Positions 32,134 through 41,079 of a stretch of DNA of 64,000 bases are shown piece by piece. The notes beneath the pieces are model-generated. The model was given only the letters and a program-made list of their open reading frames with translations. It had not been told where the DNA came from and did no database searches. Source of the DNA: Aestuariimicrobium soli (lineage in GTDB: Bacteria > Actinomycetota > Actinomycetes > Propionibacteriales > Propionibacteriaceae). Every line of letters starts with the position of its first letter. Position 1 is the stretch's first letter. The stretch is taken from contig NZ_JBPJSQ010000006.1 of the NCBI RefSeq assembly GCF_051192575.1, positions 1 through 64,000 on the forward strand, given 5' to 3'. The position numbers were made by a program, and so were the translations under genes.

Positions 32134-34395
32134 ATGGTCCAGGCAATGGGTCCGACCTACGCCGGCGGCACCCAACCGATCGTCAAGGACGGGTACGCCG
32201 TCCTCTACCTGCCCGACGTGTGCAACCGCGACCTGATCGCGGCGGGCGAGTCGCCGGTCTTCTACTACATTCCCAACCAGGTGCGCATGGCCCGCAAGGA
32301 CGGCCCCGACAAGGGCGACTACCTGTTCAACCTGCTGCGCTTTTCGGGCACCGGCGGCGAGGGCGTCATCGGTGGCGGCGGAGACGTCGCCGGCGGCATG
32401 CTCACCTTCTCGGTGACCGGCGCCCTGCCCGAGGCCACTCGACGTCAGGCCGAGGACGCCATCACCGCCCAGTTCGCCGAGTCGACCGATGCGTTCTGGG
32501 GGCTGAAGGGCCGCAGCAAGCCGCCGACCTTCCGGCCGGCCATCATCGCCCAGACCACCACCAGCGTGTCGAACCTGGCGCCGACCGGGAGCGGTTTCCC
32601 GACCCAGGATCCCGGCACTCGCAGTCTGGGATCGGGCGGTTTCCGCGCCATCGGCATGCCGGCCAGCAAGGCGCTCAAGCGCGACGCCGAACCGATGCCG
32701 CCGGTCACCACCGACAACAACCTCGACCCCTGGTACTGCGTCATGCAGGGGCAGGGCTCGGGCTCGATCGACCCGACCGGCACCCACGCCTTCTCGGGAC
32801 TGCTGGGCAAGTACCCCACGTCGGTCGCCTGGGCCGGGTTCCACGGCACGGCCAGCCCGCTGATCGTCATCCAGAACTACAAGCTGAAGGTCTGGTCGCC
32901 GGTGTGCACCATCAAGATCGACGGCAACTGGGACTCGGTGTTCAGCCACTTCTCGGCGGCCGCCTCCGGCCGCTACCTGTGGGCGAAGGTCGATGCCCAG
33001 GCCGAGTTCAACAACCTGCGCAAGTCGGGCGACATCAAGGTCGACATCAAGGTCGACACCACCCTTCCCGGGGCCGACGAGATCGGCAAGTTGATGGAGG
33101 AGCGCTCCGACCTCGTCTTCAACAAGTTCATGGAGATGGCGCAGAAGGTGATCTTCGACCCGCCGCAGCCGCAGGTCGAGGCCGCCAAGGCCGAGTCGGG
33201 CTCCAGCTTCTTCTCCCCGTGGGGCGTCGGGCTGGCGCTGAAGTACCGCCGCGACGAGACCCATCTCGAGTTGCACTACGAAGAGACCAAGCAGTTCGCC
33301 TACCTGCAGGACCACACGGTCTCGTCGTCGCTGGCCGGCATGGCCGACGAGATCAAGGCCGACCCCGACGGCGAGCGCAAGTACTTCATGACCGTCTACC
33401 TCGACGACTGGCCCCGCCGACTGGCGCGGGTGGTTCGTCCGGTGGCCAGTTGGGACGACAAGACCGTGCAGTTCCTGTCGGCCCAGATCGGCTACCCCAA
33501 CACGGCCGGCGCCATCAACTGGGAGGGGCACAGCTTCTCGTCGTCCGACGGCAACGATCCGACCTGGAAGTTCCAGACCGCCCAGAAGGAGGCCGCCGAC
33601 GTGCAGGGGGCTCCCTCGGGCTGGACGCCCGACAAGACGTTCGTGAAGCGCAAGGTGCACCTGGCCGAGCCGCCCAGTGAGACGGCCGATCCGTACCACC
33701 GTGTGCAGATCGAGAAGAATGTCATCGACCTCGACCCCGAGCCCAACGGCACCCTGCTCAACGACACCACCCTCGAAGTGCGCGCCGACAACGCCGGACG
33801 CATCGCCGTCGGGCCGATCTCGCTGGGGGCGATGCTCGAGGACAAGTCCCAGACCGTCGAGGTGCTGATGGAGGCCACCGACGCCCAGTACGAGTCGCTC
33901 GGCATGACGCCGGTGCGGTTCCGGTGGGGCTTCGACGACCTCGACGCCGACCGCAGCTGGACCGTCTTCTCGGGCGATCCCGCACTGCTGCCCTACTACC
34001 GCTACAAGGTGACCGCGACCGTCAAGGGCACCCTGTTCCGCAAGGGCCAGTCGTGGACCGGTCCGTGGGTCGAGTCGAACGGCAACGGCCCCATGATCGT
34101 GCAGGTGCCGATGCCGGACGATCCCGGCGTCACCACGCGTGCCCTGACGGACGACCGGGTGCATGCCCTGCGCCAGCTGGGCCGCGGACTGCCGGCCGAT
34201 GCCGACCCCGACCAGACGGGTGCCGACGACGAGACCGGGGCCGACCAGAACGGGTACGACCAGGGCGACCAGCCCACCGCGGAGGCCCAGGGGGCTCCGC
34301 AGGACGAACCGCTGACGGCGCCCGTGACCCGCGAGCTGACCGTCACCCGCACGGTCTCGGCTGCGCCCGCCACCTTCCTCGGCTACCGGGTGTGA
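32134..34395 (+). CDS. Large protein of unknown function (753 aa), protease island
   Basis: I do not recognise a family. There is no signal peptide or membrane helix. The first ~200 residues (YAVLYLPDVCNRDLIAAGESPVFYYIP, a Gly-rich turn with GGGGDVAGGM) and the middle (WSPVCTIKIDGNWDSVFSHF) look mixed alpha/beta. Residues ~300-345 form helices (EIGKLMEERSDLVFNKFMEMA), and ~520-680 are beta-strand rich. An acidic Asp/Gly/Gln linker (~690-725) precedes a short C-terminal beta segment. It is followed 7 bp later by the 879-aa gene, then the metacaspase, all in one direction. A structural or target-recognition part of the protease system is possible. Confidence 0.75.
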   Translation: MVQAMGPTYAGGTQPIVKDGYAVLYLPDVCNRDLIAAGESPVFYYIPNQVRMARKDGPDKGDYLFNLLRFSGTGGEGVIGGGGDVAGGMLTFSVTGALPEATRRQAEDAITAQFAESTDAFWGLKGRSKPPTFRPAIIAQTTTSVSNLAPTGSGFPTQDPGTRSLGSGGFRAIGMPASKALKRDAEPMPPVTTDNNLDPWYCVMQGQGSGSIDPTGTHAFSGLLGKYPTSVAWAGFHGTASPLIVIQNYKLKVWSPVCTIKIDGNWDSVFSHFSAAASGRYLWAKVDAQAEFNNLRKSGDIKVDIKVDTTLPGADEIGKLMEERSDLVFNKFMEMAQKVIFDPPQPQVEAAKAESGSSFFSPWGVGLALKYRRDETHLELHYEETKQFAYLQDHTVSSSLAGMADEIKADPDGERKYFMTVYLDDWPRRLARVVRPVASWDDKTVQFLSAQIGYPNTAGAINWEGHSFSSSDGNDPTWKFQTAQKEAADVQGAPSGWTPDKTFVKRKVHLAEPPSETADPYHRVQIEKNVIDLDPEPNGTLLNDTTLEVRADNAGRIAVGPISLGAMLEDKSQTVEVLMEATDAQYESLGMTPVRFRWGFDDLDADRSWTVFSGDPALLPYYRYKVTATVKGTLFRKGQSWTGPWVESNGNGPMIVQVPMPDDPGVTTRALTDDRVHALRQLGRGLPADADPDQTGADDETGADQNGYDQGDQPTAEAQGAPQDEPLTAPVTRELTVTRTVSAAPATFLGYRV

Positions 34396-34402
34396 GGCGG
34401 CC

Positions 34403-37042
34403 ATGTCCACGATCGTCGACGTGCGGCGTGATCCACGGGGGGTGGCGCTCGCCAACGTGACCGTGCTGCTCGACCACGCCCCCGCGCCGCACGAGGCGAT
34501 CACCGAGGCGGTGCTCCGGGTCAGTCTGACCCTCGACCTGGTGTGCCGCCTCGACCGGCTGGCGTGGGTGAGGTTCACCCTCGCCAGCCCCGACGGTGAC
34601 GCCGCCACCGTCGAGTCGCGCGGACCCTTCGGCCAAGCGGCGCTGCAGGCCAGCGTCGCCGGTGAGCAGGCCCGACGCCTGCTCACCGGGCTGGCCGCCG
34701 GGCGCACCACGCCCCAATCGGACGACCCGGTGGTGCGCGTCGAGGCCCGCCGCGATGACGGCCTCGCCGGCCAGTGGCGGGTGAACCTGCTGGAACTGCT
34801 CTCCCCCGTCGTGGCCGAACGACCCGACGACGTGCTGCACCTGATCACGGTCGATGGCGACCAGGTGCCTCGTCCGCGATCGGCCCGCGCCAGCCGGGAC
34901 GCCATGGCGATGCCGCTGATGCGACTGACCGCCCAGGCCGTGGCGCCTCTCACCCAGGTGGTCGCGCCGACCCCGCTGGCCACCCTGACGCCGATCAACG
35001 GCACCATCAGCGGACTTCGGCTCGACCCGGGTCTGGTGGTGATGTTCCCGGTCACCCCCGCCGAGACCGGGCCGGTGCTGAGCGGTGAACCACTGCTCGC
35101 CGACAAGGGGGACGACACCCGCTGGTACCTGCCCGAGGTCACGCTGGTGGCACCGGCCGCAGGGGTCGACGCCGAGGACTCCCCGTTCACCTTCGACCTG
35201 CGCACCGCCGGTCACCAGTCCGACGGCACCACCGGCCTCGAGGCCACCGTGACCCTGACGCTGGCGGCCGGGCCGTCCGAGGCGACGTTGGCCGCGTGGC
35301 ATGCCGCCGGTGACCCCACGCTCAAGCCCGTGCCGTGCGCGGTGCAGGTCGGGCTGTCGCTGCCCTTCCGGGACGAGCTCGGCGCCACCCGGGCCGAGGT
35401 GGTCGCCGCGAGCGAGACCGTGGTCAACGGCACCTTCGGTGAGTCCGGGTCGACGGTGACGGTGCGGTTCGTGCTCGCCGACACCTGGGCGCGGCTGGCC
35501 TACGGGTCGCTGTCGACGCCCGGCTTCCAGGAGAGCCCCGCGCAGCTGGTGGTGACGCTGGCGCACGCCGGCTGGCGCCCCGAGGCGACCGGGCCCCACG
35601 TCCGCGTCGAGGGACTGAAGCTTCAGCGCTACCCGATCCTGGCCACTCGTCCGCAGGTGGCCCTGCGCAAGCTCGATCAGCCCGATCGCACGCTGGCCTC
35701 GACCCATCTCGCCAGCCTCGCGAAGGCCAAGCTGCGCATCCAGCCAGCGCTGCAAGACCTGCATGCCGTCGACGAGGTGGCCGTCGCCCGGCACACCTGG
35801 GTGCAGTCGACGGTGGCCCTCCAGGTGCCGGCGATGCTGCCCTGCGCCGACCACGGCCAGCTCTACCGCCAACTCGGCACCGCCCCCGGCGACGGCTGGC
35901 GGGCGATCGGCTGCCAGCCCGCCCTGCGGCTCGGTGAGACCGAGTACCGCACCTGGCAGCGGGAGCCGGCGACCTCGGTGACCGGCGTGCAACTGTTCCG
36001 GTCGCTCACCCAACCCGGCCGCTACCTCGTGCTCGCCGAGAACCACCAGATCGGACGACGCCGACTCCTCGACCCGGACGACCCCCTCGCGCCCACGCTG
36101 CTGCTGTCGACCGTGCTCGACGTCGACAATCCCGCCAACATCCGTTGCGTACTGGCGGCCGCCCTCGAGCCCCCGCTGACCGCCGCCGATCGGGCGCGGA
36201 TCGCCGCGGAACTGGGGGTGCGGGCCGGTCGTCCGGTCGATCTGGTCGACCCCTGGCGGGCCGGGCTCACCCCCGAGATCTCGTGGGCCGTGCCCAGCAC
36301 GATGGCGGTCGAGTGCATGCCGATCGACACCGGGTTCACGGTGCTGCTCACCACCGACGTGCCGGGCGTGCAGACGTTGCGCACCCTGCTCACCCGCTCG
36401 GGGCTGGTGGGGTCGGCCCGCTACCGGCTGCCGGGCGGTGACGACGTCGCTTCGACGCTGCGCCTCGACCTGACCCGTGTCGTCGGGCCCCCCGAGGGCC
36501 CGGTCGAGATGACCCGCACGGCCGACCGGCTGACGCTGGTCAATCGGGCGACCCGCCGGGTGTCGGTCGCGGCGGTGTTGGCTGCCGGCACCGTGGTGGC
36601 GTCGCCGGGGCTGGTGCTCGACCCGGGCGCCACCGCCACCGTCGACCTGCCGAGCGGCACGCCGACCACGACCACTGGCGGCGATCTGACCCTCGACTGG
36701 CAGTCCGAGCCCGGCACCGAGTCGTTGGACGAGGACCGCAGCTACATCGACGACCTCAATCTGGGGGTCACCTTCATCGCCACCGGCGACCTGACCCAGG
36801 TGGCCGGGCTCGAGGTCTCCTGCGAACTGCTCGGGCATCGTCCCGAGGTGCTCGTGCTGACCGCGCGCCAACGACAGGGCGAGCGCCAGTTCGTCCTGCC
36901 CCTGACCAGCTATGCAGCCGACCCGGTGCTGACCTGGACGGCCACCGCCGTGCAGGCGGACGGCACCCGCATCGCCGCTCCCCCAGTGGCGTGGCCGGTG
37001 CGCACCCAAGGCGTGCTGATCGCCGTCCCCACTCCCGTCTGA
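34403..37042 (+). CDS. Large beta-rich protein of unknown function (879 aa)
   Basis: No recognised domain. It is predicted cytoplasmic because it lacks a signal peptide and membrane helix. The sequence alternates short beta strands throughout (for example LEATVTLTLAAGP, STVTVRFVLADTW, SVAAVLAAGTVVASPG), suggesting several stacked beta-sandwich domains. The starting segment VALANVTVLLDHAP and the ending PVRTQGVLIAVPTPV are also strands. It follows the 753-aa gene closely and precedes the metacaspase by 45 bp. The pair of orphan giants between CHAT and metacaspase genes suggests a dedicated scaffold or substrate, which is inference only. Confidence 0.75.
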   Translation: MSTIVDVRRDPRGVALANVTVLLDHAPAPHEAITEAVLRVSLTLDLVCRLDRLAWVRFTLASPDGDAATVESRGPFGQAALQASVAGEQARRLLTGLAAGRTTPQSDDPVVRVEARRDDGLAGQWRVNLLELLSPVVAERPDDVLHLITVDGDQVPRPRSARASRDAMAMPLMRLTAQAVAPLTQVVAPTPLATLTPINGTISGLRLDPGLVVMFPVTPAETGPVLSGEPLLADKGDDTRWYLPEVTLVAPAAGVDAEDSPFTFDLRTAGHQSDGTTGLEATVTLTLAAGPSEATLAAWHAAGDPTLKPVPCAVQVGLSLPFRDELGATRAEVVAASETVVNGTFGESGSTVTVRFVLADTWARLAYGSLSTPGFQESPAQLVVTLAHAGWRPEATGPHVRVEGLKLQRYPILATRPQVALRKLDQPDRTLASTHLASLAKAKLRIQPALQDLHAVDEVAVARHTWVQSTVALQVPAMLPCADHGQLYRQLGTAPGDGWRAIGCQPALRLGETEYRTWQREPATSVTGVQLFRSLTQPGRYLVLAENHQIGRRRLLDPDDPLAPTLLLSTVLDVDNPANIRCVLAAALEPPLTAADRARIAAELGVRAGRPVDLVDPWRAGLTPEISWAVPSTMAVECMPIDTGFTVLLTTDVPGVQTLRTLLTRSGLVGSARYRLPGGDDVASTLRLDLTRVVGPPEGPVEMTRTADRLTLVNRATRRVSVAAVLAAGTVVASPGLVLDPGATATVDLPSGTPTTTTGGDLTLDWQSEPGTESLDEDRSYIDDLNLGVTFIATGDLTQVAGLEVSCELLGHRPEVLVLTARQRQGERQFVLPLTSYAADPVLTWTATAVQADGTRIAAPPVAWPVRTQGVLIAVPTPV

Positions 37043-37087
37043 CCCGCTCGACCACCCACCCCAGGTTCACGGAAAGGAACCACTCCC

Positions 37088-38674
37088 ATGACCGGATACT
37101 CCCTGCACATCGGCCTCAACGTGGTCGACAATCAGGCCTACCAGATGAACGTCGCCACCCTCGCGGGGTGCATCAACGACGCCAACGACATGCAGACGCT
37201 GGCCCAGAGGGCCGGCTTCCAGACCATGCAACTGCTCGACCAGCAGGCCACCTCGACGAGGGTGCTGCAGTCGATCGGGCAGCTGACCCGGCTGGCCACC
37301 GCCGACGACCTGGTGCTGATCACCTACTCGGGCCACGGCGGCCAGATCCGCGACGAGAACGGCGACGAGGACGACGGCTACGACGAGACCTGGTGCTGCT
37401 ACGACCGCCAGGTGTTGGACGACGAACTGTCCCGCATGTATGCCCAGTTCGCCGCCGGGGTGCGGGTCTTCGTGATCTCGGACTCGTGCCACTCCGGCAC
37501 CGTCACCCGCTCGATCCTCAACATCGCCACCCGCGAGGCGCTGGTGCGCAACCCGCTGGGCAAGGAACTGTGGCCCGACGGGGTGCGCGTGGAACCGCTG
37601 CGACCCAAGGCGCTGCCGTTGAGCGACGCCCTCGCCGACCAGGCCAACCGCCGCGACCTGTACTCGACGGTGCAGACGCTGGCCGGGCCGACCCGCTCGG
37701 TCGACGTGGCCGCCCAGGTCGTGCTGATCTCGGGCTGTCAGGACTACCAGCTGTCGTCGGACGGCGACGGCAACGGTGCCTTCACCGAGGCGCTGCTGGC
37801 TGTCTGGCGGGGCGGGCAATTCTCGGGTGACTACGCGTCCTTCAAGAACGCGATCGCCGCGCGGCTGCCCTCCGACCAGGTGCCGAACCTGGACACGTCG
37901 GGGCACGTCACGCCGGAGTTCCTGGCCCAGAAGCCGTTCACGGTGGCGGCCCCGGCGGCGTCCGGATGGGGCGGGGGCTCTGGTGGCTCGGGAGGTTCTG
38001 GCGGTTCCGGAGGTTCGGGTGGTGGAGGCCAGGTGGGCACGACCCGACCCACGCTCCGGATCGGGTCGTCGGGCGCCGATGTCACCTATCTGCAACAGAA
38101 GCTGAGTGGGCTCGGGTTCTGGTTGTCGGTCGACGGCCAGTTCGGCTCCAACACGGCCCGGGCGGTCAAGCAGTTCCAGGCCGACCACGGGCTGACCGCC
38201 GATGGCGTCGTCGGGCCGAACACGTGGGCGGCGCTCGAGGGAGGACCGGCCCGGCCCGATCCGCAGCCCCAGCCCGAACCGGACCCCTGGTCGCAGCCGG
38301 AGCCAGACCCGCAGCCGGAGCCAGACCCCCAGCCCGAGCCAGATCCCTGGTCGCAGCCCGAGCCCCAGCCCAACCCACAGCCCGACCCGGGGCCCACCAA
38401 CAACGGTGGCTGGGGCCAGCAGAACGGGGGCCAGCAGAACGGGGGCCAGCAGGGCTCATCGGGGTCGACCCAGAACCGCCCGACCATCCGCCGCGGTTCC
38501 ACCGGCCCAGACGTGGTCGCCCTGCAGCAGAAGCTCAATGCCTGCGGCTACTCCCTGGTGGCCGACGGACAGTTCGGACCCGCCACCGAGTCGGCCGTGC
38601 GCTCGTTCCAGCGCAGCCGAGGCCTGACCGCCGACGGTGTGGTGGGACCCATGACCTGGGCGGCCCTCGGCTGA
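37088..38674 (+). CDS. Type I metacaspase with two peptidoglycan-binding domains
   Basis: 528 residues; GGAAAGGAACC provides the ribosome binding site. Residues 1-285 are a caspase-fold domain with the dyad H83 (TYSGHGGQ) and C134 (ISDSCHSG). A Gly/Ser linker (293-315) leads to a PG_binding_1 domain (~322-385). A Pro/Glu/Gln/Asp-rich linker (388-437, repeated QPEPDPQ units) and a Gln/Gly linker follow, then a second PG_binding_1 domain (465-528). No export signal is visible at the N-terminus, which is at odds with wall binding. It may be released on lysis, exported by another route, or use the modules for another ligand. Metacaspases cleave after Arg or Lys. Confidence 0.92.
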   Translation: MTGYSLHIGLNVVDNQAYQMNVATLAGCINDANDMQTLAQRAGFQTMQLLDQQATSTRVLQSIGQLTRLATADDLVLITYSGHGGQIRDENGDEDDGYDETWCCYDRQVLDDELSRMYAQFAAGVRVFVISDSCHSGTVTRSILNIATREALVRNPLGKELWPDGVRVEPLRPKALPLSDALADQANRRDLYSTVQTLAGPTRSVDVAAQVVLISGCQDYQLSSDGDGNGAFTEALLAVWRGGQFSGDYASFKNAIAARLPSDQVPNLDTSGHVTPEFLAQKPFTVAAPAASGWGGGSGGSGGSGGSGGSGGGGQVGTTRPTLRIGSSGADVTYLQQKLSGLGFWLSVDGQFGSNTARAVKQFQADHGLTADGVVGPNTWAALEGGPARPDPQPQPEPDPWSQPEPDPQPEPDPQPEPDPWSQPEPQPNPQPDPGPTNNGGWGQQNGGQQNGGQQGSSGSTQNRPTIRRGSTGPDVVALQQKLNACGYSLVADGQFGPATESAVRSFQRSRGLTADGVVGPMTWAALG

Positions 38675-38695
38675 CCGGTGGCCGCTCAGTGACAA

Positions 38696-38766
38696 CCAGA
38701 ACTCGGTTCCAGTTCCGCCCAGAGCCCTCGCAGAGGCCAGCTCAGGCAACTGGAACCAAGTTCTGG
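38696..38766. terminator. Long inverted repeat after the metacaspase gene
   Basis: Arms 38696-38714 and 38748-38766 pair at 18 of 19 positions around a 33-nt loop that itself holds a short stem. It lies between two plus-strand genes and probably marks the end of the protease island transcript. Confidence 0.75.
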
Positions 38767-38804
38767 CTCGCCCTGCCTTCTCACCACCGCGATAGCGTCG
38801 GGGC

Positions 38805-40700
38805 ATGGCCTTCACCACCCGCCCCACCCTCTCCGGCGACTTCGCGATGGTCTCGACCACCCACTGGCTGGCCACGGCCGCCGGCATGAGCGTGCTCGAG
38901 CGCGGCGGGAACGCCGCCGATGCCGCCGTGGCGGCCGCCTTCACCCTGCACGTGGTCGAGCCCCACCTGAACGGCCCCGGCGGCGACGCACCCATTCTCT
39001 TCAGCCCCGCCGAGGGGGATCCGCTGGTGCTGTGCGGGCAGGGCCCCGCCCCCAGCCAGGCCACCGCCGCCGCCTACCGCGAGCTGGGACTCGACCTCGT
39101 GCCGGGCACCGGTCCCCTCGCCGCGGCCGTGCCCGGCGCCGTCGACGCTTGGCTGGTGCTGCTGCGCGACAAGGGAACCTGGGGTCTCGAAGGGGTGCTC
39201 GACCACGCCATCGGGCTGGCCGAGAAGGGGCACTTCCCCATCCCCCAGATCGGCCGCACCGTCGAGGCTGTGCGCGAGCAGTTCACCCGCCACTGGACGA
39301 CCTCCGCCGAGGTCTACCTGCCGCATGGCTTGGCCCCCAGTCCCGACGAACGCCTGGTCAACCCCACCCTGGCGGCAACCTGGAAGCGCTGGCTCGCCGA
39401 GTCCGAGGCCGGCGGCGGTGACCGCGAGACCCGCATCGAGCGGGCCCGCCAGGTGTGGCGACAGGGGTTCATCGCGGAGGCCTTCGTCCGCGCGGCCAAC
39501 ACGCCCACCGTCGACGCGACCGGCACCGAGCACGCCGCCCGGTGGGAGCCCGACGAGCAACTGCGCTGGGAGCCCACCTGGGAGCCCACGGTCAGCCATT
39601 CGTGGGGCGACTGGACGGTGCACAAGGCCGACCAGTGGAGCCAGGGCCCGGCCTTCCTGCAGCAGCTGGCCCTGCTCGACGACCTGACCCCCTCCGACCT
39701 GACCACCACCGGGTCGGGTGACTTCGACGCCGCCACCGTGCACCGCCTCGTCGAGGGCGCGAAGCTGGCCTTCGCCGACCGCGACGCCTGGTACGGCGAC
39801 ACCCTGCCCACCCCGCTCGCCTTGTTGCTCGACGGTGCCTACACGGCCGTGCGTCGCTCGCTCATCCGCGACACCGCCTCGCTGGGTTGGGTGCCCGGCG
39901 AACCGTTCGACGGCATCCCCGCGCGGGTGCCCGCCCACGTGCGGCGGCTGCTGCGGGGCGAGTCGGTGCAGCCGACGATGAACGGTCTCGGGGAGCCGAC
40001 CGTGCAGCATCAGGAGCCCACCGACCCGCAGCCACACGACCCCCAGCCCACCGACCCGCACGTGTCGAGCAACGGCCAGACCCGCGGCGACACCTGCCAC
40101 ATCGACGTCGTCGACCAGTGGGGCACCATGGTCGCGGCCACCCCGTCGGGCGGCTGGCTGCAGTCGAACCCGGTGATCGCCGAGCTCGGCTTCCCGCTCG
40201 GCACGCGGCTGCAGATGGCCTGGCTCGACGAGGGCCTGCCCAACACCCTCACCCCCGGCAAGCGGCCCCGCACCACCCTGACCCCCTCGATCGCGCACTA
40301 CGGCGGTCGTCCGACCCTGGCCTTCGGCACCCCCGGCGGCGACCAGCAGGACCAGTGGTCGTTCCACCTGTTCGTCAGGCTGGCGCACGACTTCGAGGCC
40401 AGCCTGAAGAACGGACGAGGCCGGCTCGACCTGCAGGCGGCCATCGATGCGCCCAACTGGCACACCGAGCACGTGGTGGGCTCGTTCCACCCGCGCGCGT
40501 GGCTGCCGAACACCCTCGTGGTCGAGGGCAACACCTCGCCCGAGGTCGTCGGCGGCCTGCACCGGCGCGGCCACCAGGTGCAGGTCGGCGCCCCCTGGAG
40601 CGAGGGCCGGCTCAGCGCGGTGGCCCGGCACCCGCACACGGGCCAGCTGTTGGCCGGTGCGAATCCCCGCGGAATGCAGAGTTACGCCGCCGGCCGCTGA
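38805..40700 (+). CDS. Gamma-glutamyltransferase family protein
   Basis: 631 residues with no signal peptide, so it is cytoplasmic, unlike classical GGT. The N-terminal half shows ATAAGMSVLERGGNAADAAVAAAF and GPGGDAPILF. The nucleophile of this Ntn-hydrolase family is T430 in GQTRGDTCHIDVVD, where autocleavage would release the small subunit (ATPSGGWLQSNPVI, TPGKRPRTTLTPS). A Pro/Gln/Asp-rich insertion (QEPTDPQPHDPQPTDPH) stands just before the cleavage site. TAGCGT lies 6 nt before the ATG (leaderless). The substrate may be glutathione-like or another gamma-glutamyl or acyl compound. Confidence 0.88.
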   Translation: MAFTTRPTLSGDFAMVSTTHWLATAAGMSVLERGGNAADAAVAAAFTLHVVEPHLNGPGGDAPILFSPAEGDPLVLCGQGPAPSQATAAAYRELGLDLVPGTGPLAAAVPGAVDAWLVLLRDKGTWGLEGVLDHAIGLAEKGHFPIPQIGRTVEAVREQFTRHWTTSAEVYLPHGLAPSPDERLVNPTLAATWKRWLAESEAGGGDRETRIERARQVWRQGFIAEAFVRAANTPTVDATGTEHAARWEPDEQLRWEPTWEPTVSHSWGDWTVHKADQWSQGPAFLQQLALLDDLTPSDLTTTGSGDFDAATVHRLVEGAKLAFADRDAWYGDTLPTPLALLLDGAYTAVRRSLIRDTASLGWVPGEPFDGIPARVPAHVRRLLRGESVQPTMNGLGEPTVQHQEPTDPQPHDPQPTDPHVSSNGQTRGDTCHIDVVDQWGTMVAATPSGGWLQSNPVIAELGFPLGTRLQMAWLDEGLPNTLTPGKRPRTTLTPSIAHYGGRPTLAFGTPGGDQQDQWSFHLFVRLAHDFEASLKNGRGRLDLQAAIDAPNWHTEHVVGSFHPRAWLPNTLVVEGNTSPEVVGGLHRRGHQVQVGAPWSEGRLSAVARHPHTGQLLAGANPRGMQSYAAGR

Positions 40701-40712
40701 CACACTGTCTGC

Positions 40713-40928
40713 ATGGGACGAGAACTGAGGTCTGGCGACTGCCAGGGCACGTGCAACTGGGGCCCCGCGGGCGACCAGATCGACCACCGGGAGGTCTTCA
40801 TCTGCTCGTCGTGCGACTCCGAATGGACGCACGACCAGACCTGGACTCCGCGCAATGCCGATGGTGAGCTCAACCCCGAGGTTGCGGCCGAGCGGGCCGC
40901 CCATCCGGTGAGCTCCAGCCCCTGGTGA
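40713..40928 (+). CDS. Small four-cysteine protein, zinc-ribbon-like
   Basis: 71 residues. Two Cys pairs (DCQGTCNWG and FICSSCDSEW) could bind one zinc ion. The rest is hydrophilic with several Trp. It lies 12 bp after the GGT-family gene. The function is unknown; the Cys spacing and codon use fit a real gene. Confidence 0.6.
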   Translation: MGRELRSGDCQGTCNWGPAGDQIDHREVFICSSCDSEWTHDQTWTPRNADGELNPEVAAERAAHPVSSSPW

Positions 40929-40948
40929 CGGCCGCCCCTGACCTCGCG

Positions 40949-40988
40949 CACCGACTGACGCGCCCCGACTGACGCGCACCGACTGAGC
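40949..40988. repeat. Three 14-bp tandem repeats
   Basis: CGCACCGACTGA, CGCCCCGACTGA and CGCACCGACTGA follow each other with CG spacers (14-bp period). They are non-coding, between the small zinc-ribbon-like gene and a terminator hairpin. Confidence 0.85.
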
Positions 40989-41003
40989 CCCGGGGACGCA
41001 CGA

Positions 41004-41029
41004 ACGGCGCCGAGTCTCCTCGGCGCCGT
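41004..41029. terminator. Hairpin terminator, convergent
   Basis: ACGGCGCCGAG and CTCGGCGCCGT form a perfect 11-bp stem with loop TCTC. It lies between the end of the small plus-strand gene and the end of the vWA gene on the minus strand. Confidence 0.8.
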
Positions 41030-41079
41030 CCGGCTTGCTCAGGCCCTGCGGGCTGGCGAACTGCTCGTTCGCGCAGTCG

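Noticed and set aside
31984..35205. Open frame of ~1070 codons antisense to the CHAT-downstream gene
   Set aside because: It mirrors the real plus-strand genes and has a composition of Arg/Ser/His-rich shadow frames; no start signal.
26878..38674. CRISPR-linked (type III-E) locus
   Set aside because: Only the TPR-CHAT and sigma components have parallels; no repeat-spacer array or Cas effector is visible within the window.
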